64,000 nt of DNA. Origin: S5-327 sp965116015 (GTDB taxonomy: Bacteria > Chloroflexota > Dehalococcoidia > Lucifugimonadales > Australimonadaceae). The notes below the pieces were generated by a model. It was not told the DNA's origin and did not search any database. It worked only from the letters and a program-made list of their open reading frames with translations. This document shows positions 25,170 through 32,712 of the stretch, piece after piece. The translations under genes were made by a program, and so were the position numbers. The stretch covers positions 558,001 through 622,000 of the forward strand of contig OZ220477.1 of assembly GCA_965116015.1 (NCBI GenBank). Reading direction: 5' to 3'. The stretch's first letter is position 1. Each line of letters opens with the position of its first letter.

Positions 25170-26450
25170 TTAGAGTTTGCCGGCGGCTTCGCGTCTATCG
25201 AGGATGGGGGAGTACATGGTTGCGGCGCCCTGTCGGGAGGATGTGTCGACGTAGTTGTGCTGCTCGGTCATGAAGGGGATGTAGGTGTTTTCGGCAGGGT
25301 CGCGGTAGACCTCGATGGGGTCGCCGCCGTCTTCGACGATGCGCATATTCTCTTCGAGCATCTGACGGAACAGGATGATGCCCTTGTCGGAGCGTCCGAG
25401 GTGCTCGCCGGTGCGGTCGGCGATGGCGCCCTGGGTAATCCAGGCTGCGGGGTCTTGGGCCGAGTTGCTGCGCAGTTCGGGGTAGACGGGCTGTTCGTTC
25501 TGGTCGAGCATAGGGACAGGGGGTCGGTAGAAGGGGATGTCTTCGGGGCGCTGTTCGGAGTCGCCGTCGATCATTGGGTAGCAGGCGACCCACCAGTGGG
25601 CGGTTGTTTCGTCGTCGATGGGGGTGCGTATCTGGAATGCGGGGCCGAGGAGGAAGGTTTGGTTGCGGGTTGGGGTTGCTAGGTTGTAGCCGTCGCCGCC
25701 CTGCCGGAGGTAGTTGGGGAAGACGATGGGGTGTCCGTCTTTCCATTCGGTGTCTTGTTCGGAGCCGCCTTCCCAGATGCGTCGTTTGATGATGCCGTGT
25801 TCGAAGGCGTCGAAGGCGATGACTTTGTGTGGGCGTCGGTTTCGGCGCTCGCTCTCGCCGTTCATTTCGCGGATGAAGTTGGCCCAGGCGACGTGGAGCC
25901 ATTCGAGGTGGACGGGGTCGAGGGAGTTTTCCTGGCACTGGAGCCAGTTGCAGGGGAGTTCGGCGTAGCCGATGTCGCGGAGGACGCCGGTTGCGGAGAA
26001 GACGTCGTAGTTGGGGATGAGGGGGGTTGGCTGGGGGCCAAGGTAGGCGAAGAGGAGTCCGGCCTTCTCCTGCACGGGGTAGGCCTTCATCCGTATCTTG
26101 TCCTTGAAGCGGGCTTCAGGGTCTTCGGTTTCCTCGTAGGGTTGCTCGGTGCACTGGCCGGTTTCGTCGTAGAGCCAGCCGTGGTAGGGGCAGCGGAGGC
26201 CGCGCTCTTCGGGGATGCCGTAGATCATATTCATACGGCGGTGGGCGCAGTGGGGCTCCATGAGGCCGTATGTTCCCGAGCGGTCTTTGTAGAGGATGAG
26301 GTCTTCGCCGAGGAGGCGGACTTTCATCGTCCACTTGTCGTTCATCTGGGAGACGGCGGCGACGGGATGCCAGTAGCGGCGCATCAGTTCGCCCATCGGA
26401 GTTCCGGGGCTGACTCGCGTGTACCGATCGTTTGCTTCTTGCGTGAGCAT
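25170..26450 (-). CDS. Rieske ring-hydroxylating oxygenase large subunit 2
   Basis: A 426-residue protein. Rieske ligands are C68, H70, C87 and H90. The mononuclear iron segment is NWLQCQENSLDPVHLEWLH. The first 30 residues share the TPMGELMRRYWHP signature of phthalate-4,5-dioxygenase-type alpha subunits (homo-oligomeric, no small beta subunit). Residues 190-330 (VIAFDAFEHGIIKRRIWEGG, TRNQTFLLGPAFQIRTP) differ from copies 3-5, so substrate specificity probably differs. No reductase or ferredoxin gene is adjacent. Start ATG; a TATACT on the minus strand at 26513-26508 is a good -10 candidate. Confidence 0.9.
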   Translation of the reverse strand: MLTQEANDRYTRVSPGTPMGELMRRYWHPVAAVSQMNDKWTMKVRLLGEDLILYKDRSGTYGLMEPHCAHRRMNMIYGIPEERGLRCPYHGWLYDETGQCTEQPYEETEDPEARFKDKIRMKAYPVQEKAGLLFAYLGPQPTPLIPNYDVFSATGVLRDIGYAELPCNWLQCQENSLDPVHLEWLHVAWANFIREMNGESERRNRRPHKVIAFDAFEHGIIKRRIWEGGSEQDTEWKDGHPIVFPNYLRQGGDGYNLATPTRNQTFLLGPAFQIRTPIDDETTAHWWVACYPMIDGDSEQRPEDIPFYRPPVPMLDQNEQPVYPELRSNSAQDPAAWITQGAIADRTGEHLGRSDKGIILFRQMLEENMRIVEDGGDPIEVYRDPAENTYIPFMTEQHNYVDTSSRQGAATMYSPILDRREAAGKL

Positions 26451-26507
26451 TGATGCGTTTTCCTTCCTGTGGTTCTGTGCTGTTCGCTATCGGGGCGGGT
26501 GGCGGGA

Positions 26508-26513
26508 GTATAC
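26508..26513 (-). promoter_or_regulatory. Candidate -10 box (TATACT) for Rieske oxygenase 2
   Basis: On the minus strand TATACT lies 57 bases upstream of the ATG at 26450. Position and spelling fit a sigma-70-type -10 element; no matching -35 is obvious. Confidence 0.35.
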
Positions 26514-26723
26514 CAAGCTGCGCAAACCGCGGGCGCGGGGTTCCGGGGCAGGGGCGCACGGGGCTGGCGGGGACGCACTGAGGAGTCTGGGACGGGAGCG
26601 GTTCGATTCGGCGCGGACTGGCGGTTGGGGCGGAGGGGTTGGTGGAATTCAGGGGGGAGGGGCGTAGAATTGAGGGTGAATAATGGGCGAGCCGTGAGGA
26701 TAGCTCTGGAAAGGAGGAGCGAG

Positions 26724-27233
26724 ATGGCAGCAGAGGGGCAGGACACGCGGGCGATGCGGGTTGCGCTGGGCGTTCTTCGCTTGATGATGGGGTGGACGTT
26801 CTTGTGGCCGTTCCTGGACAAGACGTTCGGGCTGGGGTTCGCTACTCCTTCGGAGCGGGCCTGGGTGAACGGGGGGAGTCCGACGACTGGGTACCTGGCG
26901 AATTCGACTACGAGCCTTATGCCGGATGTCTTCCAGGGGATGGCGGGGGTTGCGCTGGTGGACTGGCTGTTCATGCTCGGGCTGCTGGGGGTTGGGGTGT
27001 CGCTTCTGCTGGGGGCTGGGGTGCGCGCGGGGGCTGTTTCCGGGGCGGCGATGCTGCTGCTGATGTGGCTGGCGCGGGATTTCTGGCCGACGAACAATCC
27101 GTTCCTTACGAGCCATCTGATCTACGCTGCGATTATGGCGGCGCTGTTCATCGGGAATGCGGGCCGCTATATCGGGATTGGCCGCTGGTGGGAGAGCACG
27201 ACGATCGTGCAGCGGTGGTCGTGGCTGCGGTAG
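26724..27233 (+). CDS. DoxX/DoxD-like membrane protein
   Basis: A 169-residue protein. The ATG at 26724 has AAGGAGG seven bases upstream; an in-frame extension to 26469 is not needed. Four hydrophobic segments are seen (about 12-32, 72-96, 98-118, 130-145). The N-terminal RVALGVLRLMMGWTFLWPFLDKTFGLGF and the central GMAGVALVDWLFMLGLLGVG match the DoxX/TQO-small-subunit group, quinone-linked membrane proteins of poorly defined role. A TAGAAT at 26665-26670 could be its -10. It diverges from Rieske oxygenase 2 and could take part in membrane redox chemistry, but no direct link is shown. Confidence 0.72.
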   Translation: MAAEGQDTRAMRVALGVLRLMMGWTFLWPFLDKTFGLGFATPSERAWVNGGSPTTGYLANSTTSLMPDVFQGMAGVALVDWLFMLGLLGVGVSLLLGAGVRAGAVSGAAMLLLMWLARDFWPTNNPFLTSHLIYAAIMAALFIGNAGRYIGIGRWWESTTIVQRWSWLR

Positions 27234-27434
27234 CTGGGGGCGTTCGCGAGTCGAGGTTGCGGGAGGGGCGGGTTCGGCGACTCCCGCATCTCTCTGCGTG
27301 GGGTTCGGGGCTGGGCGGCGCGTCTGGCGGGCGGCGGAGCGGCTGAGCGCGCTGAGCGTGTGCGCTGGGGCGCAGGCGCACACGGCGGCGGCAACGCCAC
27401 GGAGCGCGCAGCCTGTGGGCGCTGGGGTTCGGGG

Positions 27435-28712
27435 TTAGTTTCCGCGGGCGGCGCCGGCTGTGGCCCGGATGCTGCGTTCGCCATTCCAGGTTTCGAGGGT
27501 GGCGTTGACGATATCGGCGACGACGGGCTGTCCGGCCTCGACGAGGGTGTAGCCCATACGCCGGCGGTTGCCGAATTTCACGTGTTCGAGGGGGAGCCGG
27601 ATGGCCTCGTTCTCGGCTGGGTCGCGGAAGGTGTTCATTGGGTCGCCGCCGTCGAGCGCGATAGTGGTCTGCTCTTTGAGGAGTTTGCGGAAGAGGATGA
27701 CGCCCTTGTCGGACTCGCCGAGTTTTTCGAGGTGGCGCTTGGCGATGGGGCCTTGGGTCGCCCAGGCGAGGTAGTCCTGGTTGAAGAGGATGTCGTTGAT
27801 GTAGCGGTCGTTCTCGTCTTTGAGGGGGACGTAGCGGTAGGGGATGACGTCCTGGCTGGGGGCTTGGGCTCCGGGGGCGGGACGCCAGACGTAGTAGGAG
27901 ACGTGGCAGGTGTTCTCGTCGTCGACGGGGACGCGGAACTGGAGGGTTGAGCGGACTTCGTCGCCGACGAGGAGGATGTTGGGGAACATAATGGGGTGTC
28001 CCTCGCGCCAGTCGTCGTCGTTTTCGGTGTAGCCTTCCTCGACGCGTCGTTTGATGATGCCGTGCTCGAAGATGTCGAAGCCGATCTTGAGGTGCTTGCC
28101 GCGGAGTTCGGGGAGGGCGTGGACGCCGTTGCGGACGACGTTGCCGTAGTAGGCGTGGAGCCATTCGTTGTGGACGGGGTCGAGGGAGTTTTCCTGGCAC
28201 TGGAGCCAGTTGCAAGGGAGCTCGGAGATGCAGATCTCGCGGACGGCGTTGTCCCACGTGAGCTGCTCCCAGCGGGGGAGGAGGGGGACGGGCTGGGGGC
28301 CCAGGTAGGCGAAGATGAGGCCGCCGAGTTCCTGGACGGGGTAGGCGGGGACTTTGACTTTTTCTTTGAAGCGTCCGTCGGGGCGGACGGTTTCCTCGAA
28401 GGGCTGCTCGATGCACTGGCCGGTTTCGTTCATCATCCAGCCGTGGTACATACAGCGGAGGCCGCTGGTTTCGGGGATGCCGTAGGAGAGGTCGACGCGG
28501 CGGTGTGGGCAGGAGCGGTCGATGAGTCCGAGGGTTCCGGAGTTGTCTCTGTAGAGGACGAGGTCTTCGCCGAGGAGCCGGACGGGTTTGGTTGGTTTTT
28601 CGAGGAGTTCGGCGGCGGCGGCGATGGGGTGCCAGTAGCGTCGCATGAGTTCGCCCATCGGGGCGCCGGCGCTGACTCGGGTGAGGTCGTCGTTGGCCTG
28701 GACGGTGAGCAT
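27435..28712 (-). CDS. Rieske ring-hydroxylating oxygenase large subunit 3
   Basis: A 425-residue protein, start ATG behind GAGGAG. Rieske ligands are C68, H70, C87 and H90. The iron-site segment is NWLQCQENSLDPVHNEWLH. It is closely related to copies 4 and 5: TLGLIDR-CPHRRVDLSYGIP is shared by all three, as are HGIIKRRV-type segments and FNQDYLAWATQGPIAKRHLE. The C-terminal 150 residues are the most variable part, as expected where substrate contacts differ. The clustering with two sister genes points to local duplication and divergence. An electron-transfer partner must come from elsewhere. Confidence 0.9.
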   Translation of the reverse strand: MLTVQANDDLTRVSAGAPMGELMRRYWHPIAAAAELLEKPTKPVRLLGEDLVLYRDNSGTLGLIDRSCPHRRVDLSYGIPETSGLRCMYHGWMMNETGQCIEQPFEETVRPDGRFKEKVKVPAYPVQELGGLIFAYLGPQPVPLLPRWEQLTWDNAVREICISELPCNWLQCQENSLDPVHNEWLHAYYGNVVRNGVHALPELRGKHLKIGFDIFEHGIIKRRVEEGYTENDDDWREGHPIMFPNILLVGDEVRSTLQFRVPVDDENTCHVSYYVWRPAPGAQAPSQDVIPYRYVPLKDENDRYINDILFNQDYLAWATQGPIAKRHLEKLGESDKGVILFRKLLKEQTTIALDGGDPMNTFRDPAENEAIRLPLEHVKFGNRRRMGYTLVEAGQPVVADIVNATLETWNGERSIRATAGAARGN

Positions 28713-28792
28713 GGCGTTCTCCTCGCAAGGGCGTTGCGGGGGTAAGGGTAGGGCGGGCGCTGGCGCAGGGTCAAGCGGGGGGTGGGGTGGAA

Positions 28793-28798
28793 TATAAT
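28793..28798 (+). promoter_or_regulatory. Candidate -10 box (TATAAT) for the 28.85-30.31 kb gene pair
   Basis: A perfect TATAAT lies 51 bases before the ATG at 28850 and just after the start of the divergent Rieske oxygenase 3. A GGGAGG ribosome site follows at about 28838. Confidence 0.45.
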
Positions 28799-28849
28799 GG
28801 CGCGGTGAGCGCGGGTCAGGCCGCGAAATCGATTAGAGGGAGGATTCGG

Positions 28850-29299
28850 ATGGTGGCGGATGCTGGGAGAGATTCGGAGAAGAGCGCGGAATGCCGCGGG
28901 ACAAAGAGCCGATTTGGAGCTGGGGCAGGAGCGGCAGGGAAGGCTGCGGCCAAGGCAGGCGGGGCTGTGGTCAAGGCTGGGAGAGCGGCGAGCAGAGCTG
29001 CGGGCAAGGCTGGGGGAGCAGCAGGCGGGGCTGCGGGCAAGGCTGGGGAGGCGGCGGGAGGAGCCACGGGGAGGGTTGGCGAGGCGGCGGGGGATGTGGC
29101 GGTCAAGGCGGCCGCGGTCGGCTCTGTGCTGTCGGGGGCGGATATCCGCGAGTTCGACAGCTTTGTTGAGGCAGTTACGAGGGTGGTTGTAGGGCTACAT
29201 GAGGATTGCGAGCAGCTCAAGCTGGACAATGCGGATCTGAGGGCGCGGGTTGCGGAATTGGAGGCGCGAGGCGCGATGTCGGGCGGCGAGGGGGCGTAG
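28850..29299 (+). CDS. Ala/Gly/Lys-repeat protein with C-terminal coiled coil, unknown
   Basis: A 149-residue protein. Residues 26-90 are an AGKAGGAAGGAAGKAGEAAG-type repeat that could form a long amphipathic helix or a membrane-active stretch. Residues 98-141 (FDSFVEAVTRVVVGLHEDCE, LDNADLRARVAELEARG) form a convincing coiled coil. The ATG at 28850 follows GGGAGG; an in-frame extension to 28787 would read back through the promoter. Its stop codon directly abuts the ATG of the next gene (TAG-ATG), so the two products are very likely made together. Family not recognised. Confidence 0.6.
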   Translation: MVADAGRDSEKSAECRGTKSRFGAGAGAAGKAAAKAGGAVVKAGRAASRAAGKAGGAAGGAAGKAGEAAGGATGRVGEAAGDVAVKAAAVGSVLSGADIREFDSFVEAVTRVVVGLHEDCEQLKLDNADLRARVAELEARGAMSGGEGA

Positions 29300-30310
29300 A
29301 TGCTGGATGACCGGTTGCTTGCGTTAGCGCAAACCTACCCGGAAGCGAGCAGGGGGAGGCTCATCGAGATTGCTCGTCAGCGGGAGATTCGCAACGAGCA
29401 GGAGATGCTCGAGCTGGCGGCGATCGCGGCTGAGGCGCAGGTCGATTCGCTCCTTGCCGAGGCGCTGGACACGGAGTTCGCTGCTCCCGATTCGTTGCTT
29501 CGCAGGGCGTTCGAGCTTACGTATCCGAACGTCGATATCGATTCGCTCAGCGGCAGGAGCGCCAAGGCGTTAGGCGGGTTTTCCAATGGCGTCAAGGGCA
29601 AGTACTTCGAGCTGCTGGTCGCGGACAAGCTGAATGCGGGAGAGGCGGTAGGAGGTCTGAAGCTGGCGGCGGGTCAGGTTGCCCGGCTTGCCGAATCGCC
29701 GGTGACTCCGGGATGGGATTTGGAGATTGTTGCGAAGGGCGGCGAGGCGGTAGAGCAGTTGCAGCTGAAGGCGACTGAACAGTACGGGCCGATCTATCGG
29801 GCGCTGCAGGAGAACCCGGACGTGAGAGTGATAGCTCCGGGCGCGATGCGGCAGTTTGGAGAGGGCGTTCTGTCCGCCGACATCTCCCATGCGCAGCTAG
29901 AGGACGCGGCGAAGGGCTATGTGGAGGAACTCGGCGAAGGTTTGGCGGAGAAGACTGTGGAGGGCGTAACCAGGTTTGCCGCGCAGGCTGTGCCGGTTAC
30001 GACGATTCTTCTGGTTGGGGGGACTGAGGGAGCGAAGCTTCTTATGGGCCGCACGTCGCTTCAGGATGCGATGGAGTCGGGAGCGTCGAGGATCGCGCGC
30101 TCTGCGGCATATAACGTTGTCGCCCAGGCGCTTTTGGCGGCCGGCTTTGGTCCGGCTGCGATTCCTGCGACGATGGCTCTGCGGGTTGCGGAATCGCGCG
30201 TGCGGGAGCGCGTCGTGCTGAGCGGCGCCCTCAGCGCAAGCTCCGCGGAGCTTGCGGGGCTGCTGGCGGCGGGCGGGGGCGCTCCGCAGCCGCGCACGGG
30301 GGCGTCATAG
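29300..30310 (+). CDS. Possible PD-(D/E)XK-fold nuclease with C-terminal hydrophobic helices
   Basis: A 336-residue protein, translationally coupled to the coiled-coil gene. Residues 1-75 are helical. Residues 97-160 read GVKGKYFELLVADKLNAGE, PGWDLEIV and EQLQLKAT: a helix with E104, then D140 and Q155-x-K157, the spacing expected of a restriction-endonuclease-like metal site (QxK variant). Residues about 225-300 are hydrophobic and Gly/Ala-rich (VPVTTILLVGGTEGAKLLMG, AQALLAAGFGPAAIPATMAL), possibly membrane-inserting. I recall similar uncharacterised proteins with the WDL...LQLKA core, but the function is unknown. A toxin or defence effector is a hypothesis. The last 30 bases are partly repeated just downstream. 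Confidence 0.55.
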   Translation: MLDDRLLALAQTYPEASRGRLIEIARQREIRNEQEMLELAAIAAEAQVDSLLAEALDTEFAAPDSLLRRAFELTYPNVDIDSLSGRSAKALGGFSNGVKGKYFELLVADKLNAGEAVGGLKLAAGQVARLAESPVTPGWDLEIVAKGGEAVEQLQLKATEQYGPIYRALQENPDVRVIAPGAMRQFGEGVLSADISHAQLEDAAKGYVEELGEGLAEKTVEGVTRFAAQAVPVTTILLVGGTEGAKLLMGRTSLQDAMESGASRIARSAAYNVVAQALLAAGFGPAAIPATMALRVAESRVRERVVLSGALSASSAELAGLLAAGGGAPQPRTGAS

Positions 30311-30368
30311 GGGAACCGGTTACGGCGCGCTAGCTCGAAGGCGCTCCGCAGCCGTGTGCGGGGGTGTC
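30278..30368 (+). repeat. Repeat of the nuclease-like gene 3' end, about 30 bp x 2
   Basis: GGCGCTCCGCAGCCG followed by a G-rich tail occurs at 30278-30307 (end of the gene) and again at 30339-30368 in non-coding sequence. Confidence 0.55.
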
Positions 30369-30488
30369 CGCACATCAGGCTGCTGCTGACGGATTCTGAC
30401 GGCTTCCGCAAGGCGCGAGTGGGGCGCGCGGCGGAGGCGATAGGCGGCGCTGCAGGGGCGCTCCCAGGGCGCTCCGGGGTGGTTGGGG

Positions 30489-31757
30489 CTAGCGGCCGAG
30501 GGTGGCCTGGTCGCCGAGGTAGTCGACCCAAGTTTGCATGACTTCTTCGATGTCGGCGACGGCGGTTGTGCGGCCGGCTTCGGGAGGGATGTAGCGGGCC
30601 TGGGCGCGCATTCCGAATTTGACGCGCTCGACGGGGGCGTGGAGCAGGCCGAGGGCGTCGCCGCGGAAGACGTTCATAGGTTCGCCGCCGTCTTGCAGGA
30701 TTTCGAGGTTGCGCTTGAGCTGCTTGCGGAAGAGGATGACGCCTCTGTCGGATTCGCCGAGTATCTCTTTGTCGCGCTTGGCGACAGGGCCTTGGGTGGC
30801 CCATGCCATGTAGTCCTGGTTGAAGGTCCAGTCGAGGATGTAGCGGTCGTTCTCGTCTTTGAGGGGGACGTAGCGGTAGGGGACGACGCTTTGGGCGGGG
30901 GCGGGGGCTCCGGGGGCGGCGCGGTAGTTGTAGACGGAGATGTGGAGGGTGTTCGTGTCGTCGACGGGGACGCGGAATTGGTATGTGGCGCGGGCTTCGT
31001 TGCCGACGAGGAGGATGTTGGGGAAGAGAACGGGGTGTCCTTCGGCCCATTCGTCGTCGGTTTCGTCTTTGCCTTCGAGGATGCGTCGTTTGATTATGCC
31101 GAATTCGAATTCGTCGAAGCCGATCTTGACGTGCTTCCGGGAGGAGCCTTGCTGGTAGAGGGAGATGCGGTCGGTGTTGCGGTAGGCTCCCATGTAGGCG
31201 TGGAGCCACTCGACGTGGACGGGGTCGAGGGAATTCTCCTGGCACTGGAGCCAGTTGCAGGGAATCTCGGTGATGCAGATGTCGCGGACGGCGTTGTCCC
31301 ACAGGAGCTGCTCCCATCGGGGGAGGAGGGGGGCGGGGCGAGGGCCCATATAGGCGAAGATGAGGCCGGCCATCTCGCGGACGGGGTATGCGGCGACTTT
31401 GACTTTTTCTTTGAAGCGTCCGTCGGGGCGGACGGTTTCTTCGAAGGGTTGTTCGATGCAGTGGCCGGTTTGGTTCATCATCCAGCCGTGGTACATACAG
31501 CGGAGGCCGCTGGCTTCGGGGATGCCGTAGGAGAGGTCGACGCGGCGGTGTGGGCAGAATCGGTCGATGAGTCCGAGGGTACCGGAGTTGTCTCTGTAGA
31601 GGACGAGGTCTTCGCCGAGGAGTCGGACGGGCTTGGTTGGCTTGTCGTTGAGTTCGGCGGCAGCGGCGATGGGGTGCCAGTAGCGTCGCATGAGATCGCC
31701 CATGGGGGTTCCGGGGCCGACCTGGGTGAGCTTCTCGTTTTCGTGGATGCTGAGCAT
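30489..31757 (-). CDS. Rieske ring-hydroxylating oxygenase large subunit 4
   Basis: A 422-residue protein. The ATG at 31757 has a perfect AGGAGGT seven bases upstream and aligns with the MLT/MLS start of its sisters, so longer in-frame starts are rejected. Rieske ligands are C68, H70, C87 and H90. The iron-site segment is NWLQCQENSLDPVHVEWLH. It is very close to copies 3 and 5 over the first 150 residues. The insert HAYMGAYRNTDRISLYQQGS and the C terminus (LLHAPVERVKFGMRAQARYI) differ. Its promoter shares a 15-base core with that of copy 5, which suggests the two are expressed under the same condition. Confidence 0.9.
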   Translation of the reverse strand: MLSIHENEKLTQVGPGTPMGDLMRRYWHPIAAAAELNDKPTKPVRLLGEDLVLYRDNSGTLGLIDRFCPHRRVDLSYGIPEASGLRCMYHGWMMNQTGHCIEQPFEETVRPDGRFKEKVKVAAYPVREMAGLIFAYMGPRPAPLLPRWEQLLWDNAVRDICITEIPCNWLQCQENSLDPVHVEWLHAYMGAYRNTDRISLYQQGSSRKHVKIGFDEFEFGIIKRRILEGKDETDDEWAEGHPVLFPNILLVGNEARATYQFRVPVDDTNTLHISVYNYRAAPGAPAPAQSVVPYRYVPLKDENDRYILDWTFNQDYMAWATQGPVAKRDKEILGESDRGVILFRKQLKRNLEILQDGGEPMNVFRGDALGLLHAPVERVKFGMRAQARYIPPEAGRTTAVADIEEVMQTWVDYLGDQATLGR

Positions 31758-31814
31758 AGGGGCGACCTCCTGTTTTCCCGGTTGTCCCGGGGGCGGTAGG
31801 GGCTGAGCGTGGGG

Positions 31815-31820
31815 ATTGTA
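31815..31820 (-). promoter_or_regulatory. Candidate -10 box (TACAAT) for Rieske oxygenase 4
   Basis: The + strand sequence GGGGATTGTAGCGCC here is identical to that upstream of Rieske oxygenase 5. On the coding strand it reads GGCGCTACAATCCCC, with TACAAT as -10, 57 bases before the ATG. Confidence 0.5.
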
Positions 31821-31962
31821 GCGCCAGGAGAAGGGACGCTGCGCGTTGGGGAACGTGGAGTCATAGGGCGGGGCTGCGCGCCAGGGGATGGGGACGCATA
31901 AGGCGGGGGCTAGGGACGGCGGGCGGTGGCGCGGCAGGGCTGGTCGTGGCATTGTTCCGGTT

Positions 31963-32712
31963 ATGGTTTGGCGCGCGCTCTCGGTGTACGGGCTGTCGCT
32001 GTTGCTCGGGGCAGGGGTTGTGGTTGTTGGGCGTCTGCTTTTGGATGCGAGCGGCGATGGGCATCCGGCTGTGGTTGGGTTGTCGCTTGCGGCGCTGTTC
32101 GTTCTGTCGACGTTCGCGGCAGTCCTTTGGCTGAGGAGAGGCGAGTCGGTCGGGGCGATATGGCGGCGCGCCTGGGCGGGGGCTGGGGCGGCGGCGGTCG
32201 CCGCGTCGGGGGTTGTGGTTTGGGATGCGTCGGGGGTGGCGGCGCCGGAGTTCGAGGGGGGTCCGCGCTGCCTTGAGTGTCCGCTTGCGGGGGTGGAGCG
32301 CATCGTTGACGGGGACACGCTCATCGTCGATGGGTTTGTCAGGGGGTTCATTGTGGGGCGCGAGCGGGTTCGGTTGTACGGGATCGACGCTCCGGAGGTT
32401 GGGGAGCGGTGCGCGGAGGAGGCGACTGAGCGGCTGCGCAGGCTGGCGGGGGACGCGGTGAGACTGGAGCGCGGTCCGCGTTCGGAGGACACGCACGGGC
32501 GGAGGCTCGCGTACCTGTATCGCGAGGATGGTCGGAGCATCGACGGGGAGATGGTGTGGGGCGGGCACGCGGAGGCGTGGCGCTGGGATGGGCAGCATCG
32601 CGAGGAGCTGCGGGAGTTGGAGCTCGACGCGGAGGCGAGCGGTCGGGGATGCTTGTGGGAGGATGGAGGGCCGGGGCGCCGCGATCGGGCGGCGCCCTTT
32701 GCGGCTGGCTAG
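31963..32712 (+). CDS. Membrane-anchored SNase-like (thermonuclease) protein
   Basis: A 249-residue protein from ATG 31963. Three hydrophobic N-terminal segments (about 6-26, 38-58, 72-92) precede a staphylococcal-nuclease-like domain at about 105-235: RIVDGDTLIVDG, RVRLYGIDAPEVGERCAEEA, RLAGDAVRLERG, DTHGRRLAYLY and MVWGGHAEAW. The Asp and Arg of RLYGIDAPE, the Glu and the later Arg (HGRRLAY) correspond to the calcium and phosphate residues of the family, so it should be active. The membrane segments would place the nuclease at the cell surface or periplasmic face, for nutrient scavenging or DNA uptake processing. Its last four bases overlap the convergent Rieske oxygenase 5 gene. Confidence 0.8.
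   Translation: MVWRALSVYGLSLLLGAGVVVVGRLLLDASGDGHPAVVGLSLAALFVLSTFAAVLWLRRGESVGAIWRRAWAGAGAAAVAASGVVVWDASGVAAPEFEGGPRCLECPLAGVERIVDGDTLIVDGFVRGFIVGRERVRLYGIDAPEVGERCAEEATERLRRLAGDAVRLERGPRSEDTHGRRLAYLYREDGRSIDGEMVWGGHAEAWRWDGQHREELRELELDAEASGRGCLWEDGGPGRRDRAAPFAAG

Noticed and set aside
31758..32540. Long N-terminal extension of Rieske oxygenase 4
   Set aside because: The extra residues are the antisense of the SNase gene and its upstream region. The paralogues and the AGGAGGT site fix the start at 31757.
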